64,000 bases of DNA from Aptenodytes patagonicus (lineage: Eukaryota; Chordata; Aves; Sphenisciformes; Spheniscidae): NCBI RefSeq assembly GCF_965638725.1, contig NC_134949.1, positions 107,924,586 through 107,988,585 on the forward strand, read 5' to 3'. A model generated the notes under the pieces. The model was given only the letters and a program-made list of their open reading frames with translations, was not told where the DNA came from and did no database searches. How positions within the stretch are numbered: the first letter of the stretch is position 1; every line of letters begins with the position of its first letter. A program made the translations under genes and the position numbers. This document shows, piece by piece, positions 24,401 through 35,100 of the stretch.

Positions 24401-24815
24401 CCTAGCCCTGTGCTAGTGAGAGCTGTTTTATCCATATGATACTATATAGATAACACTTATATATAACAGAGCTTTCTATCAGATCAGACTATGGCTATGG
24501 GCCAGCCATATTCAGATGTACTGCAGGGATGAGTCCTGCCAAGGAAAAATAGAAGTAACTAGACCTAAAAGATTTTTTTTTTCTTTAATTTCTTCTCTCC
24601 TTTCTTCCCACTCTCAGTTACACTTTACTTTGTTGAAGAAGACATTTGGATTCAGCACTTTTACATCTTCTGGAATTCCAAATACTAATGAGGGATCTTC
24701 TTTTTCAGTCTGTTCTCACTGTTGTAAGCCTCAGGATTCAGTGGAAGAGGGTGTGAAAGAATGTATGAAGCCACCCATGAGCTCTAAAGGGACATCTGAA
24801 ACATCATTTCTATGA
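21342..24815 (+). CDS. CD80: CD80-like, 3' part (transmembrane and cytoplasmic exons)
   Basis: Two exons join in frame: 21342-21467 and 24709-24815, with stop codon TGA at 24813-24815. The first starts after TTTCTGTCTCAG and ends at a GTAAGT donor. It encodes a short stalk, a hydrophobic stretch of about 20 residues containing [15 protein letters not shown], then the basic stop-transfer residues RYLPRH. The second starts after TTTTTCAG and encodes a 35-residue tail rich in Cys, Ser and Lys ending TSETSFL. Both exon borders are phase 1, the normal phase in immunoglobulin-superfamily genes. CD80 is the type I membrane ligand of CD28 and CTLA4 on antigen-presenting cells. The call rests on topology, phase and position: CD80 lies tail-to-tail with TIMMDC1 in the human order. 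The tail itself does not resemble the human CD80 tail that I remember. The Ig V and C exons are missing from the unique sequence, so the gene is partial here. Another Ig-type membrane protein is possible. Confidence 0.6.
21468..24708 (+). other. Intron between the two CD80-like exons
   Basis: Contains a 3'-end CR1 fragment at 22301-22574. The rest is unique sequence in which I see no exon or RNA gene. Confidence 0.5.
22301..22574 (-). mobile_element. CR1 LINE, 5'-truncated 3' end
   Basis: On the plus strand it opens with three copies of ATAGAATC-type 8-mers followed by AAGGTTGGAAAAGACCTCTAA, the reverse complement of the CR1 3' terminus with its short direct repeats. The part further from the 3' end includes CTGGGCAGCCTGTTCCA. 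The element therefore lies on the minus strand and is severely 5'-truncated, as most avian CR1 copies are. Confidence 0.92.
24709..24815 (+). CDS. CD80: CD80-like last coding exon (cytoplasmic tail)
   Basis: It starts after the acceptor TTTTTCAG in phase 1 and ends at TGA. Two Cys clusters (CSHCC and a later Cys) lie just inside the membrane and could be acylated, which is inference. Confidence 0.55.
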
Positions 24816-24957
24816 CCAGATCATGTTTGCAGGTAGTTTTCTTCACCATTCTTCTCTTGGCAAAACAGCTTCTCAAATACTATTAGATTCTCGTGCGATG
24901 TTAGCTCACATAACCATGTATGGCTCCTAATATGAGTGTGTGTTGTCCTTTAGGGTA

Positions 24958-24963
24958 AATAAA
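24958..24963 (+). terminator. Polyadenylation signal AATAAA, CD80-like gene
   Basis: A canonical hexamer sits 143 bp after the stop codon. Two further AATAAA hexamers at 29321-29326 and 29354-29359, the second followed by a TG-rich stretch, could end a longer 3' untranslated region of about 4.5 kb. Confidence 0.45.
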
Positions 24964-24979
24964 AGCGGTAGGGCCCTAT

Positions 24980-27900
24980 TGCCAACTCAGACACGTGGTG
25001 TCTCCCGGTCAGGTAACTAGAGGAATGATGCTCATGTTGCTTGTGGGGCATTGCTTTGTTTGGGTTATTTCAAATTTCTAGAAATGAATCTAGTGAAAAA
25101 TGTTAGAGGACCAAATTTCCTGGGCTGCCACACTGCTTTCTCCACAGAATGGGCCCTGCGTGGAGGGCGTGCAAGTTTTTGTGGTATTCATTTCCTTAAT
25201 TAACATAAATTTTTAGGGACTAAATGGGGATGGAGAGAGAGAGAGATGAAAGAAAAGGAACATTTGACAACTTTGACTGTCAGTGTCTCCTCTGAACCTG
25301 TTTAAGGAAGCTGGTTAATATCGGAGAGGTGGGTTTGTAGCATGGTCATCCATCTGTCAGGATCTGCAGTGACATCCCCTGCCGCTGCCCTTGTGCTCAT
25401 TTTATGGGCCTCCCAACTAAGAACTGGGCAGTCTTTTAGTTCCTGTCCTGTTGGACTCATTTGTGAGTAGCTCATCACTACTACGGGTCCCACGTGGCCT
25501 CATCCCCTAGGGGTTATTTCTGGCTGATGTCCTGTGAGCTATGTGCCTGATCTGATGCATAACATGGGAACGTCACTGATGACAGAAATGGAGGATTGAC
25601 CAAATGGCGGTGAGGGAGAGGTGAACAACAAAATAACAACTCCAGCTTTCCCAGTAAGATTAGCAATGCCAGTCCACTTCTGAGATATCTCAGTTCCCTT
25701 CAGCAGCTGGAGGAATGGAGAAGGAAAAGTTTCCCCTCTAAGACTTGCCCAGGAAACACTCTTATTTTAAAAGGAGTTACTTTCAATAATGAGGTGTTGT
25801 GAAGGATGGGCTGGGGAAAAGCCTGGCTTACCAAGGTTTTATGACTACAAAGCATTATATTCATTTTGGCTTGAAAGCTCAGCTGTGTTCAGGGCTGTGT
25901 CCTCCAAAAAGACATTTTTCAAGTCAAGAGACTTAAGGAAAGATTAGCAGCTAACCATTCTTATTCGCATCATTATCCAGGTGACTGCATTTCCTGCTCT
26001 CACCACAGTGTGCTGAATTGCCAGAGTAATGCAGTGGAGTAACAGCTGTAGAGTCCTAGAAGTCATGAATTTGTCACACTGTGCATTGCAGTAATCTAAA
26101 AGCTTAACATTTTTGAAATGGAAAGGAGGGGAAACTATCGTTCAGGCCACTCGTCTCATTTCCAAACTTGACCACCCACTCATGTTTTCCTCTGGGGAAG
26201 GCCCTATCTGGAACAGATACTAGAGCATTGGTTAGCATGAATTCTGGGGGCTTTTGTGATGGGAATGGTGGGAGTTCACCTACTGAATAAATCCATTCTG
26301 CCGCATTCCTCTTTGGTTATAAAAGTTTGCCAGGCTTCTTCTGTAAGTGGCTGGCGTTTCCCAACTCCAGTGTCTGGAACGGCTGCTGTCTGTGGACTGG
26401 GATGAAAGCTGTGCTTCCTTAGTGGTTGACTGTCATCTCGTAACTGCGTGATACACTGAGCCATGTCCTACTGCTGCTTAAATAGGGTAGCGCATTCATT
26501 AGTCATCCTCACTTCACAGAGGCATAGCACCTCTGTACGGTCCAAAGGTTTTCACAGTAAGTGTTGAGCCAGTCTGTAGCTCACTGTAGTGCCTGTCTTG
26601 AGCTGTCTAGCTCTGAAAAGCTCTGCCTTTACTGTAATAGAAGCCCTCTTGTGGAGGGCTATCGCAGGTGATCCCCATTTGTCTCGGCTCTGCAACATTC
26701 TGGCTTACATTTAGGGTTAAGAAGGGGGGGAAAAATCAGTAAAATCTCTTCTTTGTGTCCTTCAGGTTTCTTATCCTGTGTATTCTTGCACTGCAGTCCC
26801 CACTGTTCGTTGTACAGCAATGCTTATTGCGTTGACCCTTTGGCTCTCTGAAAGGGGATGACAGCAGTAGAAAACTCTGCTCAAGAAGACTGACAACATA
26901 ATCTTGTGTGAATGAATACAAAACCCCACTTATGCCACAGCAGCTGTGGGGTGGTCTCATTACAGTGGGGTCGCTGGAATTCCAACTGGGAGGATCCTCC
27001 ATGTTCCTGCAACAGGGCAGAAGAGTGTCGCCAGCATCAACACACCAGTTCAGGAGTTTGGGATCCTCTGGCTTTGATGCTGCCTCTATGAAAATCAGGG
27101 GGCCTGCAGAGCCCTAGCAGGTAGCCCATGCCTACCTACCCCTTTAATAACACAGAGCTGGCCTTTGGGAGACCCCAGACCCCGATACACAATCTCAAGT
27201 CAGGCTGTGCCTCCATGTTGCGACTGGGAGCCACTAAAACTTCTTTTATATTCAGCCTCGCATGGGTATCTGCCAGTACTGTTCTTTGTGCTGGAGGACT
27301 CCGGATTTGGACTTGACCATTACAGATACGTGTCCCTTCTCCCCTAAAGAGGCAATAATGCACACACTTTTCATTAAAAAGCACCTTGAGGTGGGACTAT
27401 ATGCCTCATGCTTATTTTCAGTGCTATGAGACTTCTTAGGGAACGATACATACTGGCGCCACACCTAACGGCTAACTAATATTGCTTACCTACAGCAGTG
27501 GCTGAAGTTCTTGTAACCTTTCTCTCCTGAAAGGATGGCCTCACCAACCCAGGTACCAAGATACAGCTCCTCCATTAAATTACTCGGAGATACAGGAGCA
27601 CATCTGACACAGTGCAGCCTGCTGGTGGTGGTGTGTGTGAGTGCACACCTTTGTGCATACACATGTACAAGCTTTTATATGCATTCCTTCCTACCCACAC
27701 TTGTAAAGCCACATCTGAATTTCTGTAACACTCGGTGGTTATCTCACATGTATCTACTGTAATGAAATGTAACTCAGGGCCTTGCTTCATAAAGGTAGGT
27801 CTGCTTTTGTTTGTACATTTGCCTAGGAATACTTGTTAGGGTAGGCTCTCCAGGTTCGTGGGAGTCTCTCACAGCGACGTAGGGATTTACTTTGCGTTGA

Positions 27901-30900
27901 ATGTTGCTGCTTTCTGCCAGCGTTCTCTCTACCCAGCCAGGACTTGAAAGAAGTTCCCTACAGGATGCTAACATTGGATAGGACTCATCTGATCTGGGTG
28001 ATATTCTTGCCTACTGTGTAGGAAAAAGTGGTTTCTCATTTTGAGGGGAAAAGAGGAAAAAGCTCCAGCAAGCTTCCTAACCAACTCTGCATACTAACAT
28101 AACTCAACCCTGCCCTGAGTTGGACAGGTTTGTTCTTCCCTTTTGCTCTGTCCCGCTGCAAGCTGTACCCATTCCCTTACCGCTCTATCTATGCGTGTAG
28201 TTAGCAGGGCAGACCAAAGTCTGAAAGCACCATGCTGTCCTCTCTGGGGGATGTTTTGTTGCTCAAGTTGTTTGTCTTGCTAGGACACAGCAAAAAAATA
28301 TTCCATCCATTTCACTTTTTTCTAGCAGGTACATATTGAGAGAGAAATTGCTGGAGGAAATAGGAGGACTAAAAGCAGTTTATAAATGACTGAGCTATGA
28401 GAGGCTAAGGGATCAAGTTGCTAGTAAAAAATAAGACACTGCTCTCTTTCTACTCCTGCAGTGTCATGCTGCCCCGTCAGCTTTTTTACTGCTTTCCCAT
28501 TGTATGAAATGAAATGGGAACTTCAGAACATTCTTATGGAGGGTTTTTTGACAGAGAAAAGATGAGGTGGGTGACAAGGAAACAATACTCTTTGCACTTG
28601 TGCATTCTGGTTGCAAGCAGAAGGTAGGTGACACAGAAAGCAGTGTTTCCAAAAGGCAGCCTGACCTTATTGCAGGACTTGGTGTATGGGCAATGGTGCC
28701 TCACATTTTTCAAGTTTCCTTTTCGCTCAGTCTATGCTTGTTCTTTCCAGCACAAACTATTAGCTTCTTGCAGGCGGACCGCCCTCTTTTTGTATCTACT
28801 TTGCTCATTTTCAGCATTGTGCTTCCTTCCCTGCTATAACCACAATGCATTTCCACCTTACCAACCACACCACAGCTCTGACAGTTGTACTGGCACGTTT
28901 TCCCTCTGACCATCCCATGCTCTACTTCTGCTCCTGACTGATGATCGCACAGCCTCCTGGAGAAGGGTTTGTCTTTTGCACTGTGCCAAACCTTTCTACA
29001 TCACCAAAGACTCCTGTGACACTTTAAGTAACTCCTTCTAAAGGAAACAAAAAGTTTCACTGACAGGTATGTCTAGCATCAGTTTGTTTTTATATTCTTG
29101 ATGGGCAGGTTATTTGGTTTATTTTTTCCATAAGCACTTATACTACGAATGATGTTTTCTATTGCCTTATGCTGTATTTGGTGAATTGCACACAAACGGT
29201 TTCTGTGAGACCTTTTCAGCTTAGTATCTGGGTCTTTGTACCAGGTGAGCTGCTCTGTTTATCACAGGTATTTTGTATATAACATTTTTTCCTGGGGTTC
29301 CTCCTTTAATTGTATTAAAAAATAAATGGTAAACTCAATGTCCTTTCCTCAGTAATAAAAGATGTCTGTTCTATGTGCTGGGAAGTAGTAGGGCCTTTCA
29401 ATTATTCACATGAGCCCCAGCCACCATTTCACAGCCGCTAAAACCATACGCTGTGTAGCATCAAGGTAGGTGATGCAGCTGGTTGACAAAGCTGTACCAG
29501 GTACAGCTGGCAGCAAGACACAGCTCTGTTTGGTGTGCTCAACAGCAGAGACAAAATGGCACTCAGGTACCCAACTTGCAACTTCCACGTATCTCACGTC
29601 TGTCAACTTGTCAGGGATTAACTGAGTGGTGTAGCTATGGTGCTCGACACTCAGTTTGCAACAGGTCTTCCTCTTCCCTCCCAAAAAGGGAGGTTCTCTG
29701 CAAAAGCAAAATCCAGTGTAAAACATTCTCACTGTATCCCTGCTACGTGTGTTACCTATAACTTCAGGACCGGTAACTTCAGTGCTGTGCTTTTGCAGGG
29801 GCAGGGGTGTGAAGAATCCCTTACATTTGTATTCAAAAAATAAGCTCTGAACCAACTCTTCACTCCCTGTTCAGACAGTGACTTTGAATACAAGAAATGA
29901 GGAAGTGCAGGGAACTAAATTCAGCAGGAAATGGAGCAAAAAATGGCTGCTAAGCTTGAGTGTAGATGGAAGTCTCTGCTCCCCCTTGCTAATGTGCAGC
30001 ATAAGGACATCTAGCAGCCCTTCCTTCCTTACACAGAGAGAAAATCCACACAACTGCTACACCTTGGCTCTGCCTACCCTCCCATGGAAGAATATCCCTG
30101 CATCAATGGTCAGACACAAGAAAATTAGTATTCTTTAGACATCACGTCAAATACCACTAAATAGGAATAGAGAAAGACTGAGCAATGGCAGAGCTAAACA
30201 TCATCAGAACTGCTGTACAGATAAGAGTATGGGATATTGGGTGGGGATGTAACAGCAAAAAAAGAAGGGGGGGGGGGGGAACCCAACGCTGCTGTGTAAC
30301 CACAATGGCAAAAAATGTGACTCAGAAAGGCCTGCTATTTTGTTTTTTTGAGGGGGCAGAGGACGGTAGCACTACTGTCACCAATGCATGCAGAGCTTTA
30401 AAACAGGAAGGGGGAGAGAGACATATCCATTCCTCTGCTTATGCCGATCCTTCGCTTACCCATAGAAAAGGAAAATCAAAGCTGCTTGATGACAACCCCA
30501 AATCACTCGTATTTCTTCAATGGAAAAATGAACTACGCTGAGGTGTTTAAAAAATAAAATGCTCATTTCAGAAGTCAGAAAACACACCACCTTCTTGGAA
30601 GCAAGCTGTGCCAAAAATCTGCCTTGGGTGGGTGGAATGTGCTCTGTGGAATTGACTGTTCATATTTCAATCAACAGTAATCAGCTGTAACGGCAAAAAG
30701 CATTCAACCAGAACAGACTGACTACTTTTTTCTTGTGGGAAGGAGACCTGAACCCCCTGCCTGGATGTAATTCTCTTTAATAGGAGGAAAAAACTCTAAC
30801 AAAGAAAGGGGACCAGAATTCTGACCTTCTGCTTTGTGGGAAATGGTGATGGGCCACCTGGCCCTTCCGGGTACAGACCATTATTACATTAACTTCAGCC

Positions 30901-31160
30901 CTACCCATAGGTAACAGCTATGACTTAACAGTTGATCTCTGGTACAAAATAATAAACAGACCTGGCACTCTCCTGGCTCTTGTCTTTGTAACTGCCCAGA
31001 TAGAGGAATGTCTGACACCGCCACCAGACTTTATTGCTCGCTGGTGGGATCTTAGATAGAGCTCTTCTTATGGGATATCACTCAAGTATGTTTCTCTCAT
31101 GCAAATACTGTACTAACATAAAGTACATACTGTACTAACATAAAGAGCTTACGGCCACAG
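24980..31160. other. Intergenic or long 3' untranslated sequence
   Basis: This lies between the convergent CD80-like and TIMMDC1 genes. I see only short chance reading frames, a GA microsatellite near 25231-25245, a G run at about 30267-30279 and the hexamers near 29.3 kb. No RNA gene or mobile element was recognised. Confidence 0.5.
31105..31148. repeat. 22-bp tandem duplication
   Basis: Two copies of a 22-bp unit starting ATACTGTACTAACATAAAG stand side by side, differing only at their last bases. Confidence 0.85.
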
Positions 31161-32043
31161 TCACCACTGCTAGACAGCTTTATTGTCTTGAACCACATTT
31201 CCCCCAAAGGTAATCCTCTAATTTCCAATCTTCAAATGAAATTAGAGGCCTTTTTATTGTTGTTAAAACTGTCCACAGCGCCAGTTCTTCCACCATCACC
31301 ACCAGAAACAAGTCATCCTTTCTGTGGCCCCCTCAGCCACACTTCTATTGAGGAACCCAAACTATGTCTTTTTCGGGGTATTTCCGTATCACTCCCAGCT
31401 CCTCCACCCTTTCTTAACATCGATTGCAAAATACCTCAAGTACTGCAGGAGCCAAGTGTGTTTTTCTGCAAAAAGCCCAAAGAAACCACCGTCAGCAAAA
31501 CAGCATTGGTCCCAGCCCAGCCAAGTCAAGCTGCGGGAGGGGGATGGCGAGAGGAGGAGAACCACTCGCTCTGGTGCTGCCTGTATTGCGCTTCGACAGC
31601 AAGTTCTTCAGGCGCTGTCTGAAGAGCAGCTTTCACCAGAGCATAATTAGCTTTTGGAATCAGGGTACCTTTAGCATCCAAACTATTCATAGGCTCCTTT
31701 ACCTTGAATATTTCTACATCGCTGGTGGTTTGGACATTTTTCAGCAGTGAAATGGGTTCTAGACGAGGCTCTGGGGCTGCCCTCACCCTCTGCCAAACCT
31801 AGATGACACTTCCTAGTCTGCAGAGTCTGCATTTCCACCTTCTCAGGTGGAACAGGTTTGGCCCTTCCAAGCTCTTGTGCAGTGATATGCATCCGTGAAC
31901 AATGTTTTCAGCAAAATGCTTTTTCACAAGCGCACAGGATATAACTGCGTTCACAGAAGACTTCCATGACCCCTTGACTGAAGACTTTTATGAGCAGAAT
32001 CAAAATACTTTGTAGCTGCTTACAACAGAGATCTGGCGAAGAC
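31160..32043 (-). other. TIMMDC1: TIMMDC1 3' untranslated region
   Basis: The stretch from the stop codon to the AATAAA hexamers has no splice-joined coding continuation that matches the family. A minus-strand open frame of 86 codons (31526-31786) lies inside it. Confidence 0.5.
31179..31184 (-). terminator. TIMMDC1: Polyadenylation signal, TIMMDC1
   Basis: The minus strand reads AATAAA here, and again at 31258-31253. Either would give a 3' untranslated region of roughly 0.8-0.9 kb after the stop codon at 32044. Choice between them is not possible by eye. Confidence 0.5.
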
Positions 32044-32143
32044 TCAGTAGCTCCGAGACTCTCTTGCTGTCTCCGTCTCCGGTCCTCCCTGGGCGTTGCT
32101 TTCCGTTTGGCCTAAGACTTCGGTCACACTGAGCCTGGATTGC
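32044..32143 (-). CDS. TIMMDC1: TIMMDC1 last coding exon
   Basis: Acceptor CTCGTTAG. It begins [14 protein letters not shown], which parallels human KGRLQVTEHLPEK. The frame ends at TGA 32046-32044, shortly after ETARESRSY. An overlapping frame just past this point reads ELLSLR, like the family's EALLNLPR. Confidence 0.8.
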
Positions 32144-35100
32144 CTAACGAGAGAAGAGAGAGTGCTAAGTAATTTTATGCCTGTATCCTCCTGACAAAGG
32201 CATCACTGCAGAATCCCAACTTTTCAAAAGTTTCTTCTGGAACTGGCACTATTTGTGAGGTTTAGTAAGTCACGCAACCAGTGTTATAGCCTTTTCTCCC
32301 CAACGCTTCCAGCTATCCTTCTTCTTTCCTCTCTTTGACAGGGATGGAAAGAAGGCAGCAATGAAGGAAAAACCAGAGTTCTGGCCTCTCTCAATTTTGG
32401 TAAAGAAATACTAATGTGCTTGTCCTGCTTGTCTTCTCGGCCACCGCAAAAGTGAAAAACTGATGCAGAGCTACTGGGCCGGGGCGGGGCATGAATTTTG
32501 AACAAAATACCTTGTTACAAAATAAGCAGCAACATCTAAGGCTGGGAAGACTAAATCAGCAGTTTCCAGACTGGTATGCGAAACACACCAAAAACCAAGA
32601 GCAGAAGAACCAAGGTTTAGAAAACCTAGTGTGTCATGGTTTCTTTAAATGATTGAACCACACAGACCTAGACACACTTCTAGCCAAAGACTCAAACAGG
32701 CAGAGCTGCTCCTTACCACTCTGCTAACTTCTGTTCATACAGCTCCCCGCGCTCACGATTTCTCTTCTCCTGCAAGGTCTCACCAGCAAGCTTCTGCATT
32801 ATCATTAAGAGGCCTCCTGCAGGGATCCTAGAGAAGGAAGCAGAAAAGTCACAAGTCACCCAGGGGACACACAACAGTAATAACTTACCGGCATCGGCAA
32901 AAGGAGCATGCGGGGGCCAGCCACTAGATCAGTGGAGCATAATGTTCCCCAACACTCATATCACACCGCAGACTAAGGTACTCCTATTCTAGTGTCAGCC
33001 ATCAAACACAGCCTGTCTTCAGCTGTGACTCACTGTAGCCCCTTCGATAACATATTTTGAATTTACTCATTGACAGGCACACGCAGGGCAAAGGGGTGGA
33101 AGGATTTAAGGTGCCCAAACAACCCCTGTAGATCACCTAACCCATAACTTAGACAGTCACACCCCTGCTTAGCTTCTGTCCAGCTCTGGAGGTACTTGTG
33201 TTTTCATTGGTAAAGCTCCCTAGCCTGCTTCCAGGCATGCCCGCAGCTGACACCATCCTGACGGTGCGAAGTAGCACATATAAAGCTCATCCTCTTGTCC
33301 AGGCAGGACCCCCAAATTCACTTGTGAGGATATTCACAAGTCAGTACTTTGAGAGGAAATTCCAGTTCTGCTTGAAAAGTCAGACCTCTCTTGAGTTAAG
33401 AGGTCATTGTCCTGATGGGCAGAGCCCCGGAGAGAGAACCATGGGTTCCTCCATGCCCCAGGGAGCTTTAGGAGATACACGACTGCAAGACATACACGAA
33501 GAGATGTGCCTGCCACCTTACAGCCTTGGGTTGTGCAGCCCAAGCACGCAGCTTCTTCCTCAGCATTTCCTAATGGCTGCTGCTCTACATTTTGGCTTTG
33601 ATGGAGCTTATTTTGTAAAAAAATCATTTTTACACAAGATTCCTAACCTAGGGGCTGGCAGTTCCCAGGGTGCCCCCTTCTTCAAAAGGTGTCATCGTGA
33701 CATCCCACACCCCTTGTGCACTGTCTGGATTCTGAGCTGCTACAGGAGCAGTTGCTGATGAAGCTGAGAAGGGAGCCCAGAAGCTGCCGTCTTACACTCC
33801 CGCCTTTACCCACAGACAACACAGTTTCTTAAAACAGATGTCCAGTGGTTCTGTGCACAACCATTGGGCTCATCAGTGACCACACCAAGGAAGGGGGACA
33901 GGAGACATGTCTATAACCCATCCTCATAATTTCCTATTTAACAGTAGTTAGTGTCTCCTCTAATAAGCAAATAGCAGCAAGTAAGATGCTCTATTGAGAG
34001 CACTGAGTTCTTATCGCTGAGGAAGCAGCAAAACACAAATCAAGAAAAAAAGAAGAAAAAAAAAACAGTTTAAAGGTTGGAAGAAAAGTCATCATCATGA
34101 GGTCCCAAGAGAGATACAGAAAATCCCTCAAGGCAAGAGAGGAAGGGAAGCTTCTGTAGCCCCACCTATGATTCAAGGCGTGGTGTGCGAGGCCACCGTC
34201 TAACAAACACCCTTAAAGAGTGGCTGTGTCTCGATCACTCACTGGCAGCAGTCGCAACTCACCCAAACGCTGTTCCGAACACGAAGCCGCCTGCCAGTCC
34301 CTGCAGGCCCAAGTGCATTCTGAAAAGGGCTCCTGTGAAGGCTAAAAAAACCACAAACCCACTGAAACCACAAACAGCCCCCCACCAGCCATCACATACA
34401 GACGGAGGGAGCTGCTTTTGCTGCATTTCTCCTCTCCGTGAGCTGACATCTACTTTTAACAGAGCAGAAACCAGGCGCCGTGGCCAGCGGGAGGGACCCT
34501 CACCATACAGTCACCATGGTCTCTGCACTAAAACGTTGCACAAAGCTCCTTCTGCTTCAGAAAAACTCCCCAAGAAATGCTAAGAAGTATCTAAGAAAAT
34601 ATAACCAAGCTCTCTTCAGGCTGGAGCATGATTCCCCTCCCCCCCCCCCTTTTTTTTTTCTATTCAGTAACAGCTAATAATAGTAGCTGCCATGTAAGGC
34701 AGAAAAGATCAGTAAAACACGTATCCAACTGCAAGGGCAATAAAGCCTGTAAAACTGCACAAGCAGATCACTTACCCGGAGCCCTGTTGCCAAAAGCGGA
34801 CATGCAAAACTTAGCATGAAAAGGGTAGTTTATAAACAGCGCACTGAACTGTTATAAAGAGCGGAAATAAGAAATGCTTTCCCTGCTAAATAGGTGGTTA
34901 TGAGCAGGTTATGCACCAAGTGTTGCCTTTACCCTACACAAGCATTTTTCACCCAAAAAACTCCAGCAAGTATTTTGAAGACGAACGGATAACCGCAAAA
35001 CTCCCCAATGGTTTCAGAAGTGCATCGATATCTCTCCGTTACAAATAAAGGCACGCAGCAGTTAAATAACAGAGCAAAGTCACAACGGCAGTCGGTAGAA

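Noticed and set aside
33198..33758. 186-codon plus-strand open frame in TIMMDC1 intron 5
   Set aside because: No signal, domain or repeat pattern of a real protein, and antisense within an intron. Most likely chance.
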